NCBI GenBank assembly: GCA_041946865.1
Contig: JBHGBF010000312.1
Location: forward strand, 1-5,417
DNA length: 5,417 nt
Source of the DNA: RPQK01 sp041946865
GTDB taxonomy: Bacteria > Acidobacteriota > UBA6911 > RPQK01
Reading direction: 5' to 3'
Shown here: positions 1-5,417 of the stretch, piece by piece
Layout of the letters: each line of letters begins with the position of its first letter
Position numbering within the stretch: the first letter of the stretch is position 1
Position numbers and translations under genes: made by a program
Notes under the pieces: generated by a model
What the model was told of the DNA's origin: nothing
Database searches by the model: none
What the model saw: the letters and a program-made list of their open reading frames with translations, nothing else

Positions 1-30
1 CCTACATATTGCGGTTGGAATGGGCGAGTT

Positions 31-171
31 CGAGCCAAAGCGGCAAATTGTTCGTAGTTCTGCCTTTAGGCGGCCGTTAGGCGGGTGGTTTTGAGCGTGC
101 CCGCTGCACCAGGCGCGTTTTGAAAAGCCCGCCTAAAAGCGGAACTACGAACAGGTTGCCGCTTCCACTCG
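31..171. repeat. REP/MITE-like long imperfect inverted repeat
   Basis: Two arms, 41-73 and 129-161, are inverted copies with 29 of 33 positions matching; the core is GTTCGTAGTTC-YGC-YTTTAGGCGG. Similarity continues outward at 31-40 against 162-171 (7 of 10). The 55-base centre (74-128) holds a smaller stem GTGC/GCAC at 98-109, and each arm holds its own short palindrome (GCCTTTAGGC at 62-71; CCGC...GCGG at 129-142). It lies just downstream of the operon. Such elements are typically dispersed non-coding repeats (REP-like or MITE); a long stem could also stabilise the 3' end of the operon mRNA. No T-run follows, so it is not a classic terminator. No target-site duplication is obvious. Confidence 0.7.
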
Positions 172-193
172 GTTGCGTGCTCGCACCATCCAG

Positions 194-225
194 CGGCTAC
201 TGGAGTCAAGTAAATAGCCGTTTTT
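194..225 (+). terminator. Possible plus-strand rho-independent terminator
   Basis: CGGCTA (194-199) pairs with TAGCCG (215-220) around a 15-base loop and is followed directly by TTTTT (221-225). The T-run is on the plus strand, so it would stop transcription from the left converging on the operon. It does not fit the minus-strand operon, which has no T-run after the stem. The stem is short and the loop long, so strength is doubtful. Confidence 0.3.
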
Positions 226-226
226 C

Positions 227-3200
227 TTAAAACGAATACTTCAGCGCGATTTCGATCTCCCGCGCGCGTTTGGCGCCGAAAATCTGGCCAAAGGAGGAAG
301 TCCCCCACGTGGTTTCAGGGTCTTCGAAATTCGCCTTGTTGAAGGCGTTAAACAGCTCCAGCCGGAATTCCAGGCGGTGCCCATTGGGAAAGCGGGTGCC
401 TTTGATCAGGCTCAGATCCCAGTTCTGGTAACCGGGACCAGGCAGGATATTCCGGCCGGCGTTGCCGAAGCCGAAGGCGGAGGGCGCGGTGAAAGCCGAC
501 GTATCGAACCACTGGTCAATATTGCGCGCGGACTTTGGGATTGTTCCGGGTCCAACCCGATCGGGACGATCCGCGTCAAGTCCATCGTTGTTCACGTCTC
601 CGGGCATCTGAACAGTGAACGGAGAGCCTGACTGAAAACGGGTGATTCCGGCCAGGCGCCACCCGTCCAGAAGCCGGAAGAACCAGGAACTGCCCGGACC
701 GGCTGCCCGCTCGTAGCAGCAAGGAAGGTCCAGGATGTAGTTAAGGAAGAAATCCAGGGAAGGCTCGCCAAAGGACGCGCGTTCGGCGCGCAGGTTGCGA
801 GGATTGGACGGGTCTTCCTCGATCGCATCGCTGAACCCCCGCCCCCAGTCCAGGCCGCTGGTGAAGGAGATGCCTCGACTCAGGCGTTTCTCAGCTCTCA
901 GCTCCAGTTCATGGCTGGAATAGGACCCTCCGTTGTTGACAATGGTGAAGGTCCCGAAATGTGGATTCGGCCGTCGATCTTGAATCGAGCCAGGTCCCGG
1001 GGACGGGATGTTCGCCAGCAGAGTGCGGAACATCCCGTTTCCTTTCCCGCCTTCGTAGGTGGCCGACAGTTCCCATCCGTCCGCGATCTGGTTTTCAATC
1101 GTCAACCGCCATTGGTGAATCTCGGCGTTACGGAGGTGAGGCTCGATGTCGCGTACGGTCAGCTCGGTCTGGACCGCGGTTTCAAAAGGCATGGAGAGGT
1201 TCAGTCCCGGGCCGCCCGACGACGCTTCCGCTGCGACCGTGTAATAAAAGGGATAATTCCTGCCCATGTAGGAAAGGTAGTGCCACGGTTCCGGCGACTC
1301 GTACTCCATTTCGTACCCGGCGCGAATCACCAGCAGGTCACTTTCGAATGGCCTCACGGCGATACCGACCGACGGCGCCAGATTGTTCCGGTCAGGCGCC
1401 ACAACCGACCCGCCCGAGCCTTGGAGATTGACCAGCCGGCCACCTGGCGGAGGATCAAAGGACAGCGGCCGGAAGACCGAAAGGTTAGCGTGTCTGGACC
1501 GGTGGGGTGGTGTGTAGTCGTACAGGAGGCCGCCCGACAAGGTGAGATGCGAGCTGACCTTCCAGTCATCAGCAACGAACAACTCGATTCCCCGGCGACG
1601 GAGATCCTGCCGCGCCGACCCGACGGTCTTGGCCGCGGAGTCCGCCAAACCCAGGAGAAAATCCGCAAACGCGTCTCCGGTACAGATCCCGGTAAAGCTG
1701 AAGTTGCCCCGGCGCAAACTGGGGGAGCGGTGGTCATTGATTTGCCGCCAGTCGATCTCACCACCGAATTCGAGGTGGTGCCGGCCCTTGACGTACTTGA
1801 CGTTGCCGTTCAGCTCAAACTGGTTGGAAACGCTGCCGTCGGGGGCGCCGCCATCGCCGAAAGAGCGGTAACCGGAGAGCTCGAAGGCTGGGAATCCTTC
1901 CTCCTCGGGGTCTTCGGCAGCCAGGCCGGAGATACCCAACGAGGCGAGAAGCCCCGGCTCCCGAGTGTGCCGGGGGAGCATCAGTTGAACTTCACGAGAG
2001 AACTCCAGAACGCCGGTAGCCACCAGGTTGGGTGAGAGAGTACGATCATAGGAAAGGGTCGCCTCCTGGCTCGCCGCCGAATCACGGCTCCCGAATGCCG
2101 GCAAAGGATGCACTTCCAGTTCCCGGTTGCGCGTGTACTCGTAGGCAAAAGTGATTTTGCTCGCTTCGTTCAGCTCGAAGTCCGTACGATTCGAGAAAGT
2201 GTCCTGGTTTGAAACGAAAGGCTGGCTGTTGATGAAATTCCGGCTCGAGTCGGGACGATTCGGATTGGGGAGCAGGGACAAAAGTCTGGCCGAGACCGGA
2301 TGTATCCGCTGCTGAGGGATCTGGTTAGCGGGAAAGAGCGTCTGCGTGATGGGATCCTTGAGCGCGACCGTCACGCCGTTTTTCGACACGCCGCTGAAAT
2401 CACCTTGTTTCATCTCGGCAGTGGGCACATGCGAGAGCAGTGTCGAGCCTCTGATGATCCTCAGACCATCGTAGGAGAACAGCGTATGGAAACGATTGCC
2501 GAGTCCAAGTCCCGCCGTCGCACCGAACTGGTTCCGCTTGTATTCCGGCAAGGGGCGGCCAACGGGATCGAAGAAGTTGCGAGCGTCGAAGTTGTCGTTG
2601 CGATGGTATTCGTAGAGCGACCCGTGGAACACGCCTCCTCGCTTGGCCGGGAACACGTTAACGATCTCAGCCAGTTTCTGAGAGCCGACACTGATCGTCT
2701 GGCTCACTTCGTTCACCTGCACCGTGTAGTCCCGGATCTGGGCGGGGTCCAGCTCCCCAGACGAGGCTTCGATCTTATCCTGCAGTAGTTCCTTGGGCTT
2801 GAAGACCACCCGGAGCCCAGGCGCGTCGCCGTCGGGAAGGCTGAGCTCGAACACCATCGACGGGTCATCAGGCAAGACTACCGGCTGGCCCCCAACGACG
2901 CACGGAAAAACGAACTTCGCACCCACGCTGTCTTCCGTCGCCGGGAAGTAAGCGGCCAGCTCCAGCTGGCGGAACCGTCGCGTGGACAGGTAGGCGCGGG
3001 TTTTGAGGGTTTCGACCGTTTGACTTTGGAGTGTTCTTCGAACCTCCTGTTCGACCTCGGGATCGTTGGATCGGAAGCAGACGGCCAGGACAATCGAGTT
3101 GCCCATGGCCCTCTCGATTTGGGGCAAGAGCCTTTCATCGAGCGCGCGCCGGGTCGATTCGTCCAGTTGATCGTAGCCCTTCGTCAGCTGTTCGATCCTG

Positions 3201-3466
3201 GCGAAGGCCTCCCGCACCGGCCTGGCCGAAAGAAGACGGACATAATACCGATGGTAGATCTCTTTTTCGCCAAAGACCCCGCTGCCGATCCCGCTGATAA
3301 CCCGGGTCACCGTCTGCTGCCGGGCCCAGGGCGAGTCGTTCAGCACCTTGACTGCTTCCTCCAAGGTCCAGGAGCGAAAATCGCTCTTGTGCTGAGAAAA
3401 GGCCGCCGTGGCGGCGAGAAGCAGCATGGCGAGGCCGAAAGTGCAGGTGCGTGAAAGATTTCGCAT
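227..3466 (-). CDS. Chimeric outer-membrane protein: acidobacterial-type secreted domain fused to an Oar-like TonB-dependent receptor barrel
   Basis: A 1079-residue protein predicted to sit in the outer membrane. Residues 1-24 are a signal peptide (hydrophobic GLAMLLLAATAAFS, likely cut before Q25). Residues ~30-236 resemble a secreted protein type I associate with Acidobacteriota: WTLEEAVKVLNDSPWA (33-48), YYVRLLSARPVREAF (74-88), FVFPCVVGGQPVVL (185-198), VVFKPKELL (220-228). Residues ~243-300 match only the end of an Oar-like plug (IVNVFPAKRGGVFHGSLYEY, 268-287; RNDNFDARNFFDP, 289-301). The rest is barrel: RNQFG (311-315), DAFADFLLGL (598-607), an acidic DVNNDGLDADRPD loop (957-969), FRLELFNAFNKANF (1034-1047), and a terminal KYSF with the C-terminal Phe typical of outer-membrane barrels. 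The carboxypeptidase-like regulatory domain, TonB box and most of the plug are missing, so TonB-driven transport is doubtful. It is the last gene of the operon, starting 3 bases after the preceding stop with only a weak ribosome site, so it is probably translationally coupled. Substrate unknown. Confidence 0.88.
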   Translation of the reverse strand: MRNLSRTCTFGLAMLLLAATAAFSQHKSDFRSWTLEEAVKVLNDSPWARQQTVTRVISGIGSGVFGEKEIYHRYYVRLLSARPVREAFARIEQLTKGYDQLDESTRRALDERLLPQIERAMGNSIVLAVCFRSNDPEVEQEVRRTLQSQTVETLKTRAYLSTRRFRQLELAAYFPATEDSVGAKFVFPCVVGGQPVVLPDDPSMVFELSLPDGDAPGLRVVFKPKELLQDKIEASSGELDPAQIRDYTVQVNEVSQTISVGSQKLAEIVNVFPAKRGGVFHGSLYEYHRNDNFDARNFFDPVGRPLPEYKRNQFGATAGLGLGNRFHTLFSYDGLRIIRGSTLLSHVPTAEMKQGDFSGVSKNGVTVALKDPITQTLFPANQIPQQRIHPVSARLLSLLPNPNRPDSSRNFINSQPFVSNQDTFSNRTDFELNEASKITFAYEYTRNRELEVHPLPAFGSRDSAASQEATLSYDRTLSPNLVATGVLEFSREVQLMLPRHTREPGLLASLGISGLAAEDPEEEGFPAFELSGYRSFGDGGAPDGSVSNQFELNGNVKYVKGRHHLEFGGEIDWRQINDHRSPSLRRGNFSFTGICTGDAFADFLLGLADSAAKTVGSARQDLRRRGIELFVADDWKVSSHLTLSGGLLYDYTPPHRSRHANLSVFRPLSFDPPPGGRLVNLQGSGGSVVAPDRNNLAPSVGIAVRPFESDLLVIRAGYEMEYESPEPWHYLSYMGRNYPFYYTVAAEASSGGPGLNLSMPFETAVQTELTVRDIEPHLRNAEIHQWRLTIENQIADGWELSATYEGGKGNGMFRTLLANIPSPGPGSIQDRRPNPHFGTFTIVNNGGSYSSHELELRAEKRLSRGISFTSGLDWGRGFSDAIEEDPSNPRNLRAERASFGEPSLDFFLNYILDLPCCYERAAGPGSSWFFRLLDGWRLAGITRFQSGSPFTVQMPGDVNNDGLDADRPDRVGPGTIPKSARNIDQWFDTSAFTAPSAFGFGNAGRNILPGPGYQNWDLSLIKGTRFPNGHRLEFRLELFNAFNKANFEDPETTWGTSSFGQIFGAKRAREIEIALKYSF

Positions 3467-3469
3467 GGC

Positions 3470-3997
3470 TTACTGTTGAGCCGTCACCGGCGTTGCCAAC
3501 ACCTCTATCTCGTAGCCGGTGTTGCCGGCGGTTCCGTCCAGTCGGGCCACGACTGTCGGTCTACTTGGGATTATGTTGGCCACTGCACGGCATTGAATCT
3601 CATCGAGCGGCGCGTTGGCGTCCGATCCGTGTTCCCCCGGCGAAAGGCCTGACATGATCAGCTCCACATAGAGCTGCAGCGAACCGTCCTTGATCTCGTA
3701 GCGGGTGTCGCATTTCACGCCTGTCTCGAGGTAATCGACCTTGCCAACCTCCCTCTCCACAGGGACTTTCTTCAGGGTGCGGATCTTGCCGCCCTGGTCG
3801 TTCCCGAGAATTATCGAGTAGTCTTTGTGATTGGTCCGCTTTCCATCGTTCAGAAAATGGATGGTTAGCTTGATCTCGTACTGTGGGCGCACCCGTGTCC
3901 TCTCGCTTCGCTGCTCTTGTTCGGAGTCCGCATACAGACTCACGGAAGGCAGCAGCATCGCGAACATGGCCGGCAGGTATCTGAGTTTGGGTCTCAT
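3470..3997 (-). CDS. Small secreted protein of unknown function in an ECF sigma operon
   Basis: A 175-residue protein with a signal peptide (basic MRPKLR, then hydrophobic YLPAMFAMLLPSVSLYA, likely cleavage before D24), so probably periplasmic. The mature part looks beta-rich: YEIKLTIHFLNDGK (40-53), YSIILGNDQGGKIRTLKKVP (60-79), GVKCDTRYEIKDGSLQLYVEL (93-113), NIIPSRPTVVARLDG (141-155) and a final GYEIEVLAT (161-169). The alternating pattern, and the 'RPTVVARLD' strand before a last strand, faintly recall secretin-type beta domains, but I cannot assign a family. I recall similar small proteins near sigma factors in Acidobacteriota genomes; this is memory, not a search. There are two cysteines in the mature part (C96, C136) that could pair. 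The ATG overlaps the upstream stop as ATGA, and a good GGGAG ribosome site lies 6 bases upstream, inside the end of the preceding gene. The protein may link the anti-sigma protein to the outer-membrane protein, but no function is shown. Confidence 0.85.
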   Translation of the reverse strand: MRPKLRYLPAMFAMLLPSVSLYADSEQEQRSERTRVRPQYEIKLTIHFLNDGKRTNHKDYSIILGNDQGGKIRTLKKVPVEREVGKVDYLETGVKCDTRYEIKDGSLQLYVELIMSGLSPGEHGSDANAPLDEIQCRAVANIIPSRPTVVARLDGTAGNTGYEIEVLATPVTAQQ

Positions 3998-4527
3998 CGT
4001 TCTCTCCCTTCTTCAACGTCACTGGTCAAAGCCGAGACCAAGGGCGTGGTTTCGCTATCTAAGTCCTCTATCCCGATTGGGGAAGAGGAAATGTCGGAAA
4101 AGGCCAATTCAGAGGGCGGCAGGGGAGAAATCTGGGACTCCTCCACTGGCTGCTGCCGCTTCACCGGAGATGCCCCTCGGGTTGTGCCGCGCCTGAGAGG
4201 CGGCGCTGGAACTCCGGCGTTGTCTATCCTGCGGGCTGGGGCAACATTCGAGGCGGCCGGGCCAGGCGGCGGAGGAGGCAGCTCAGCGACCGCCGTCCTT
4301 GGGACCTCGACCGTACGCCAGCTTCTGATCAGAACTACGCCGGCCAGGAGGGCCGCGGCCAGCCCGACAGCGGGCAGCCAGCGCGACATCCGTCTTGACC
4401 CTGTTGCGGCCCGGACTTGCCGGAGGATTCTGTCCTCCAGACCGGGCGGAGGTTCGCATTCGCCAAAAGCCGTCAAGGCCTTTTCCAGCAACTCTTCGGC
4501 CTGCTTATGATTAGTTTCGTTACACAC
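3994..4527 (-). CDS. Single-pass membrane protein, putative anti-sigma factor without a zinc-finger motif
   Basis: A 177-residue protein directly after, and overlapping by 8 bases, the ECF sigma gene, the usual position of an anti-sigma factor. Residues 1-48 form a soluble, mostly helical head (AEELLEKALTAFGECEPPPGLEDRILRQVRA) expected in the cytoplasm. Residues ~50-69 (WLPAVGLAAALLAGVVLIRSW region) are one membrane span preceded by basic residues (GSRRMSR). Residues 70-177 are a proline-rich, probably disordered periplasmic tail with an acidic end (IEDLDSETTPL, DVEEGRER). The HxxxCxxC zinc-binding motif of ZAS anti-sigma factors is absent; the only cysteines are C2 and C24. Anti-sigma function is therefore inferred from position and topology, not from a recognised domain. 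It starts at GTG; a GGAGG ribosome site five bases upstream supports this start. Confidence 0.82.
   Translation of the reverse strand: MCNETNHKQAEELLEKALTAFGECEPPPGLEDRILRQVRAATGSRRMSRWLPAVGLAAALLAGVVLIRSWRTVEVPRTAVAELPPPPPGPAASNVAPARRIDNAGVPAPPLRRGTTRGASPVKRQQPVEESQISPLPPSELAFSDISSSPIGIEDLDSETTPLVSALTSDVEEGRER
4004..4008 (-). promoter_or_regulatory. Ribosome binding site of the small secreted protein gene
   Basis: The minus strand reads AAGGGAGAGAACG before the ATG at 3997-3995, with GGGAG six bases from the start. It is embedded in the last codons of the upstream membrane-protein gene, whose TGA stop overlaps this ATG. Confidence 0.65.
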
Positions 4528-5095
4528 GAGGGCCTCCGATCAGCGCGGTCAGCTTCTCGCGCAGCAACTGCCGGGCACGAAACAACCGCGTGCGAACGGT
4601 TGCCTCGGGGATCCCGAGAATCGCGGAAATTTCCGGCGACCGGATGTCTTCGACCGTCGACAGAATGAGCGGATTGCGAAGCTCTTCAGGAAGAGTGCGC
4701 ATCACTTTCTCAAGCAGAGAGCGCATCTGCTCCCTGCCCGCCGCTTCTTCCGGCCCCAAGGCGATTGTCTCGAGCGAGCTCTTCAGCTCGTCCAGATCCA
4801 CGATGGCGTGCGCTTGTGCTGAGGACTCTCGTCTCCGGGTCAACGCTGACCGCCACGCAATACAGGCAATCCACGCCCGCGGATTCTGGACATGTTTCAA
4901 GCTCGAGCGGTGCCGGCAGACGCGGAGGAAGGTCTCCTGGACGGTGTCTTCCGCATCGTGATGGTTTCTAAGCAGGGAATAGACAAGCCGGTAGACGAAT
5001 CTGGCATGCTCTCTTACCAAGGACTCCACCCGCTCGTCGGCCTGTTCGCTCATGCTCGCTTCAATGGTCCAGACTGCATGTTCCCGCGCTGCCAT
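4520..5095 (-). CDS. RNA polymerase sigma factor, ECF (sigma-70 RpoE-like) family
   Basis: A 191-residue ECF sigma factor that would direct RNA polymerase to specific promoters. Region sigma-2 spans about residues 25-90 (REHARFVYRLVYSLLRNHHDAEDTVQETFLRV, with the typical DAEDTVQETF motif at 47-56, then NPRAWIACIAWRSALTRRR). Region sigma-4 spans about 123-182 (LLEKVMRTLPEELRNPLIL, then helix-turn-helix SPEISAILGIPEATVRTRLFRARQLL). No extra C-terminal domain is present. It is the first gene of the operon and overlaps the next by 8 bases, suggesting co-expression with the putative anti-sigma protein. The start is uncertain. The ATG at 5095 has no ribosome site, and the first 14 residues (MAAREHAVWTIEAS) are not family-like. 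A second ATG at 5053 gives a more usual N-terminus (MSEQADERVESLV), has a weak purine-rich upstream stretch (GAAGCGAG), and leaves a 177-residue protein. Confidence 0.95.
   Translation of the reverse strand: MAAREHAVWTIEASMSEQADERVESLVREHARFVYRLVYSLLRNHHDAEDTVQETFLRVCRHRSSLKHVQNPRAWIACIAWRSALTRRRESSAQAHAIVDLDELKSSLETIALGPEEAAGREQMRSLLEKVMRTLPEELRNPLILSTVEDIRSPEISAILGIPEATVRTRLFRARQLLREKLTALIGGPRV
4533..4537 (-). promoter_or_regulatory. Ribosome binding site deciding a GTG start
   Basis: The minus strand reads GGAGG followed by CCCTC and then GTG at 4527-4525. This strong Shine-Dalgarno match with 5-base spacing supports the GTG start of the putative anti-sigma gene. The site lies inside the end of the sigma-factor gene, consistent with coupled translation. 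Confidence 0.7.
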
Positions 5096-5114
5096 AACGC
5101 ATCTATCATCTAAA

Positions 5115-5140
5115 GACCGGCAGGGGAAGCGGAGTGTTCT
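5115..5140 (-). promoter_or_regulatory. Candidate ECF-type promoter for the sigma operon
   Basis: On the minus strand AGAAC (5140-5136) is followed after 17 bases by GGTC (5118-5115). This resembles the GGAAC-N16/17-CGTC layout of many ECF promoters and would allow autoregulation. Transcription would begin about 10-15 bases before the ATG at 5095 and about 55 bases before the ATG at 5053, which slightly favours the downstream start. The match is imperfect in both boxes, and no second copy exists in the window to compare. Confidence 0.27.
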
Positions 5141-5166
5141 GGAATTTTTTCAATCACGAGTCGCGT

Positions 5167-5181
5167 CGAGACACGGTCTCG
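5167..5181. repeat. Short perfect hairpin
   Basis: CGAGAC-ACG-GTCTCG forms a 6-bp perfect stem with a 3-base loop. It lies at the start of the palindrome-rich stretch upstream of the sigma operon. An 8-base palindrome, CACGCGTG, follows at 5188-5195. No T-run follows, so it is not a terminator. Confidence 0.5.
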
Positions 5182-5220
5182 CCCCGGCACGCGTGACACC
5201 CGCTCCGGACTTGCGTCAGC

Positions 5221-5241
5221 GCGAGGTAGCAAGAACCTCGC
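5221..5241. repeat. REP-like hairpin
   Basis: GCGAGGT (5221-5227) pairs perfectly with ACCTCGC (5235-5241) around the loop AGCAAGA. The stem is GC-rich with no T-run in either direction, which suits a REP-like element better than a terminator. Confidence 0.55.
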
Positions 5242-5272
5242 TTGTACCGTTCGTTGGCACAGAGCTGCGGCT

Positions 5273-5305
5273 AAGGCCGCCTTATCGACAAATTAGGGCG
5301 GCCTT
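5273..5305. repeat. REP-like hairpin
   Basis: AAGGCCGCC (5273-5281) pairs perfectly with GGCGGCCTT (5297-5305) across a 15-base AT-rich loop. A second overlapping small palindrome, GGCC-TTTCA-GGCC (5300-5312), shares the right arm, so alternative folds are possible. No strong T-run follows. Confidence 0.55.
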
Positions 5306-5369
5306 TCAGGCCTTGGACTTCGGCCAAAGTATACAGATGAATCAACAGGAACCGCTGCTGTGGCTGTAT

Positions 5370-5417
5370 CACGCTGAAAGCGTGAAGCATGACAGCCCAG
5401 GGTAGCGCTTTTCAGCT
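5370..5417. repeat. Palindromic repeat element truncated by the window end
   Basis: CACGCT-GAA-AGCGTG (5370-5384) is a perfect 6-bp hairpin. After a short spacer, CCCAGGGTAGC (5396-5406), loop GCTTTTCA (5407-5414) and GCT (5415-5417) look like the left arm, loop and first bases of the right arm of a larger hairpin. I recall similar 'CAGCCCAGGGT...ACCCTGGG' elements as dispersed repeats in Acidobacteriota and related phyla; this is memory, not a search. A competing pairing, GCTGAAAGCG with CGCTTTTCAGC (one-base bulge), is also possible. Confidence 0.5.

Larger units (their letters stand above)
5096..5417. other. Gene-free region upstream of the sigma operon, rich in hairpins
   Basis: No credible coding region was found on either strand; open frames here lack ribosome sites and recognisable protein patterns and only run through palindromes. 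The part next to the sigma gene (5096-5160) is relatively AT-rich and holds the candidate promoter. From about 5161 to the right edge there are several separate inverted repeats, listed as their own entries, which look like accumulated non-coding repeat elements. Confidence 0.6.

Noticed and set aside
31..171. Long inverted repeat as an insertion sequence or rho-independent terminator
   Set aside because: There is no transposase frame inside, no clear target duplication and no T-run after the stem on either strand. It is better described as a REP/MITE-like repeat.
66..308. Minus-strand 80-codon frame starting inside the barrel gene and running through the long inverted repeat
   Set aside because: It begins within the real gene in another frame, and its C-terminal half is just translated repeat sequence.
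911..2035. Long plus-strand open frame (374 codons) antisense to the barrel gene
   Set aside because: It lies wholly opposite a well-supported gene, has no recognisable domain or signal and is rich in Arg, Gly and Pro as expected from GC-rich antisense reading. It is a shadow frame.
2300..2788. Plus-strand open frame (162 codons) opposite the receptor plug-barrel region
   Set aside because: It is fully antisense to conserved receptor motifs and its translation shows no family pattern.
3917..4510. Plus-strand open frame (197 codons) opposite the anti-sigma-like gene
   Set aside because: Low-complexity Gly/Ser/Ala/Arg translation, mirrors the proline-rich tail of the real gene, and has no support from neighbours.
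5052..5405. Plus-strand 117-codon frame across the upstream region
   Set aside because: It begins antisense to the sigma gene and crosses several hairpins; no ribosome site or protein pattern.
1..5417. CRISPR array, tRNA or rRNA gene
   Set aside because: No regularly spaced direct repeats and no tRNA- or rRNA-like conserved stretches were seen.

Overview
The window looks like part of an Acidobacteriota chromosome, most likely a Solibacter/Bryobacter-like lineage. This is inferred from family style and not from any search. The base composition is fairly GC-rich. The main gene is an Oar-like TonB-dependent-receptor-type outer-membrane protein of the kind expanded in that phylum. The flanks carry REP-like palindromic elements.

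Layout: all convincing genes lie on the minus strand and read right to left as one tight operon. In order they are an RpoE-type ECF sigma factor (about 5095 to 4520), a single-pass membrane protein in the anti-sigma position (4527 to 3994, GTG start, 8-base overlap), a small secreted protein of unknown function (3997 to 3470, ATGA overlap), and a 1079-residue outer-membrane beta-barrel protein (3466 to 227, 3-base gap). Overlapping or near-abutting starts and stops argue for one transcript and translational coupling. A weak ECF-like promoter candidate lies just upstream of the sigma gene.

The most unusual gene is the last one. Its first ~236 residues look like a complete secreted protein of a type I associate with Acidobacteriota (signal peptide, 'WTLEEAVKVLNDSPWA' and 'YYVRLLSARPVREAF' motifs, C-terminal 'VVFKPKELLQDKIEA'). 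This joins in frame to an Oar-like barrel that enters only near the end of the plug domain. The usual carboxypeptidase-like regulatory domain, TonB box and most of the plug are absent. With a sigma/anti-sigma pair in the same operon, the layout recalls FecI-FecR-FecA cell-surface signalling but with non-homologous or strongly altered parts. That is a hypothesis, not a demonstrated function.

Flanks: positions 1-226 hold a long imperfect inverted repeat (about 31-171) of REP/MITE type and a small hairpin plus T-run oriented as a plus-strand terminator. Positions 5096-5417 contain no credible gene. They hold a run of separate hairpins and, at the right edge, the first half of a palindromic element cut off by the window end.
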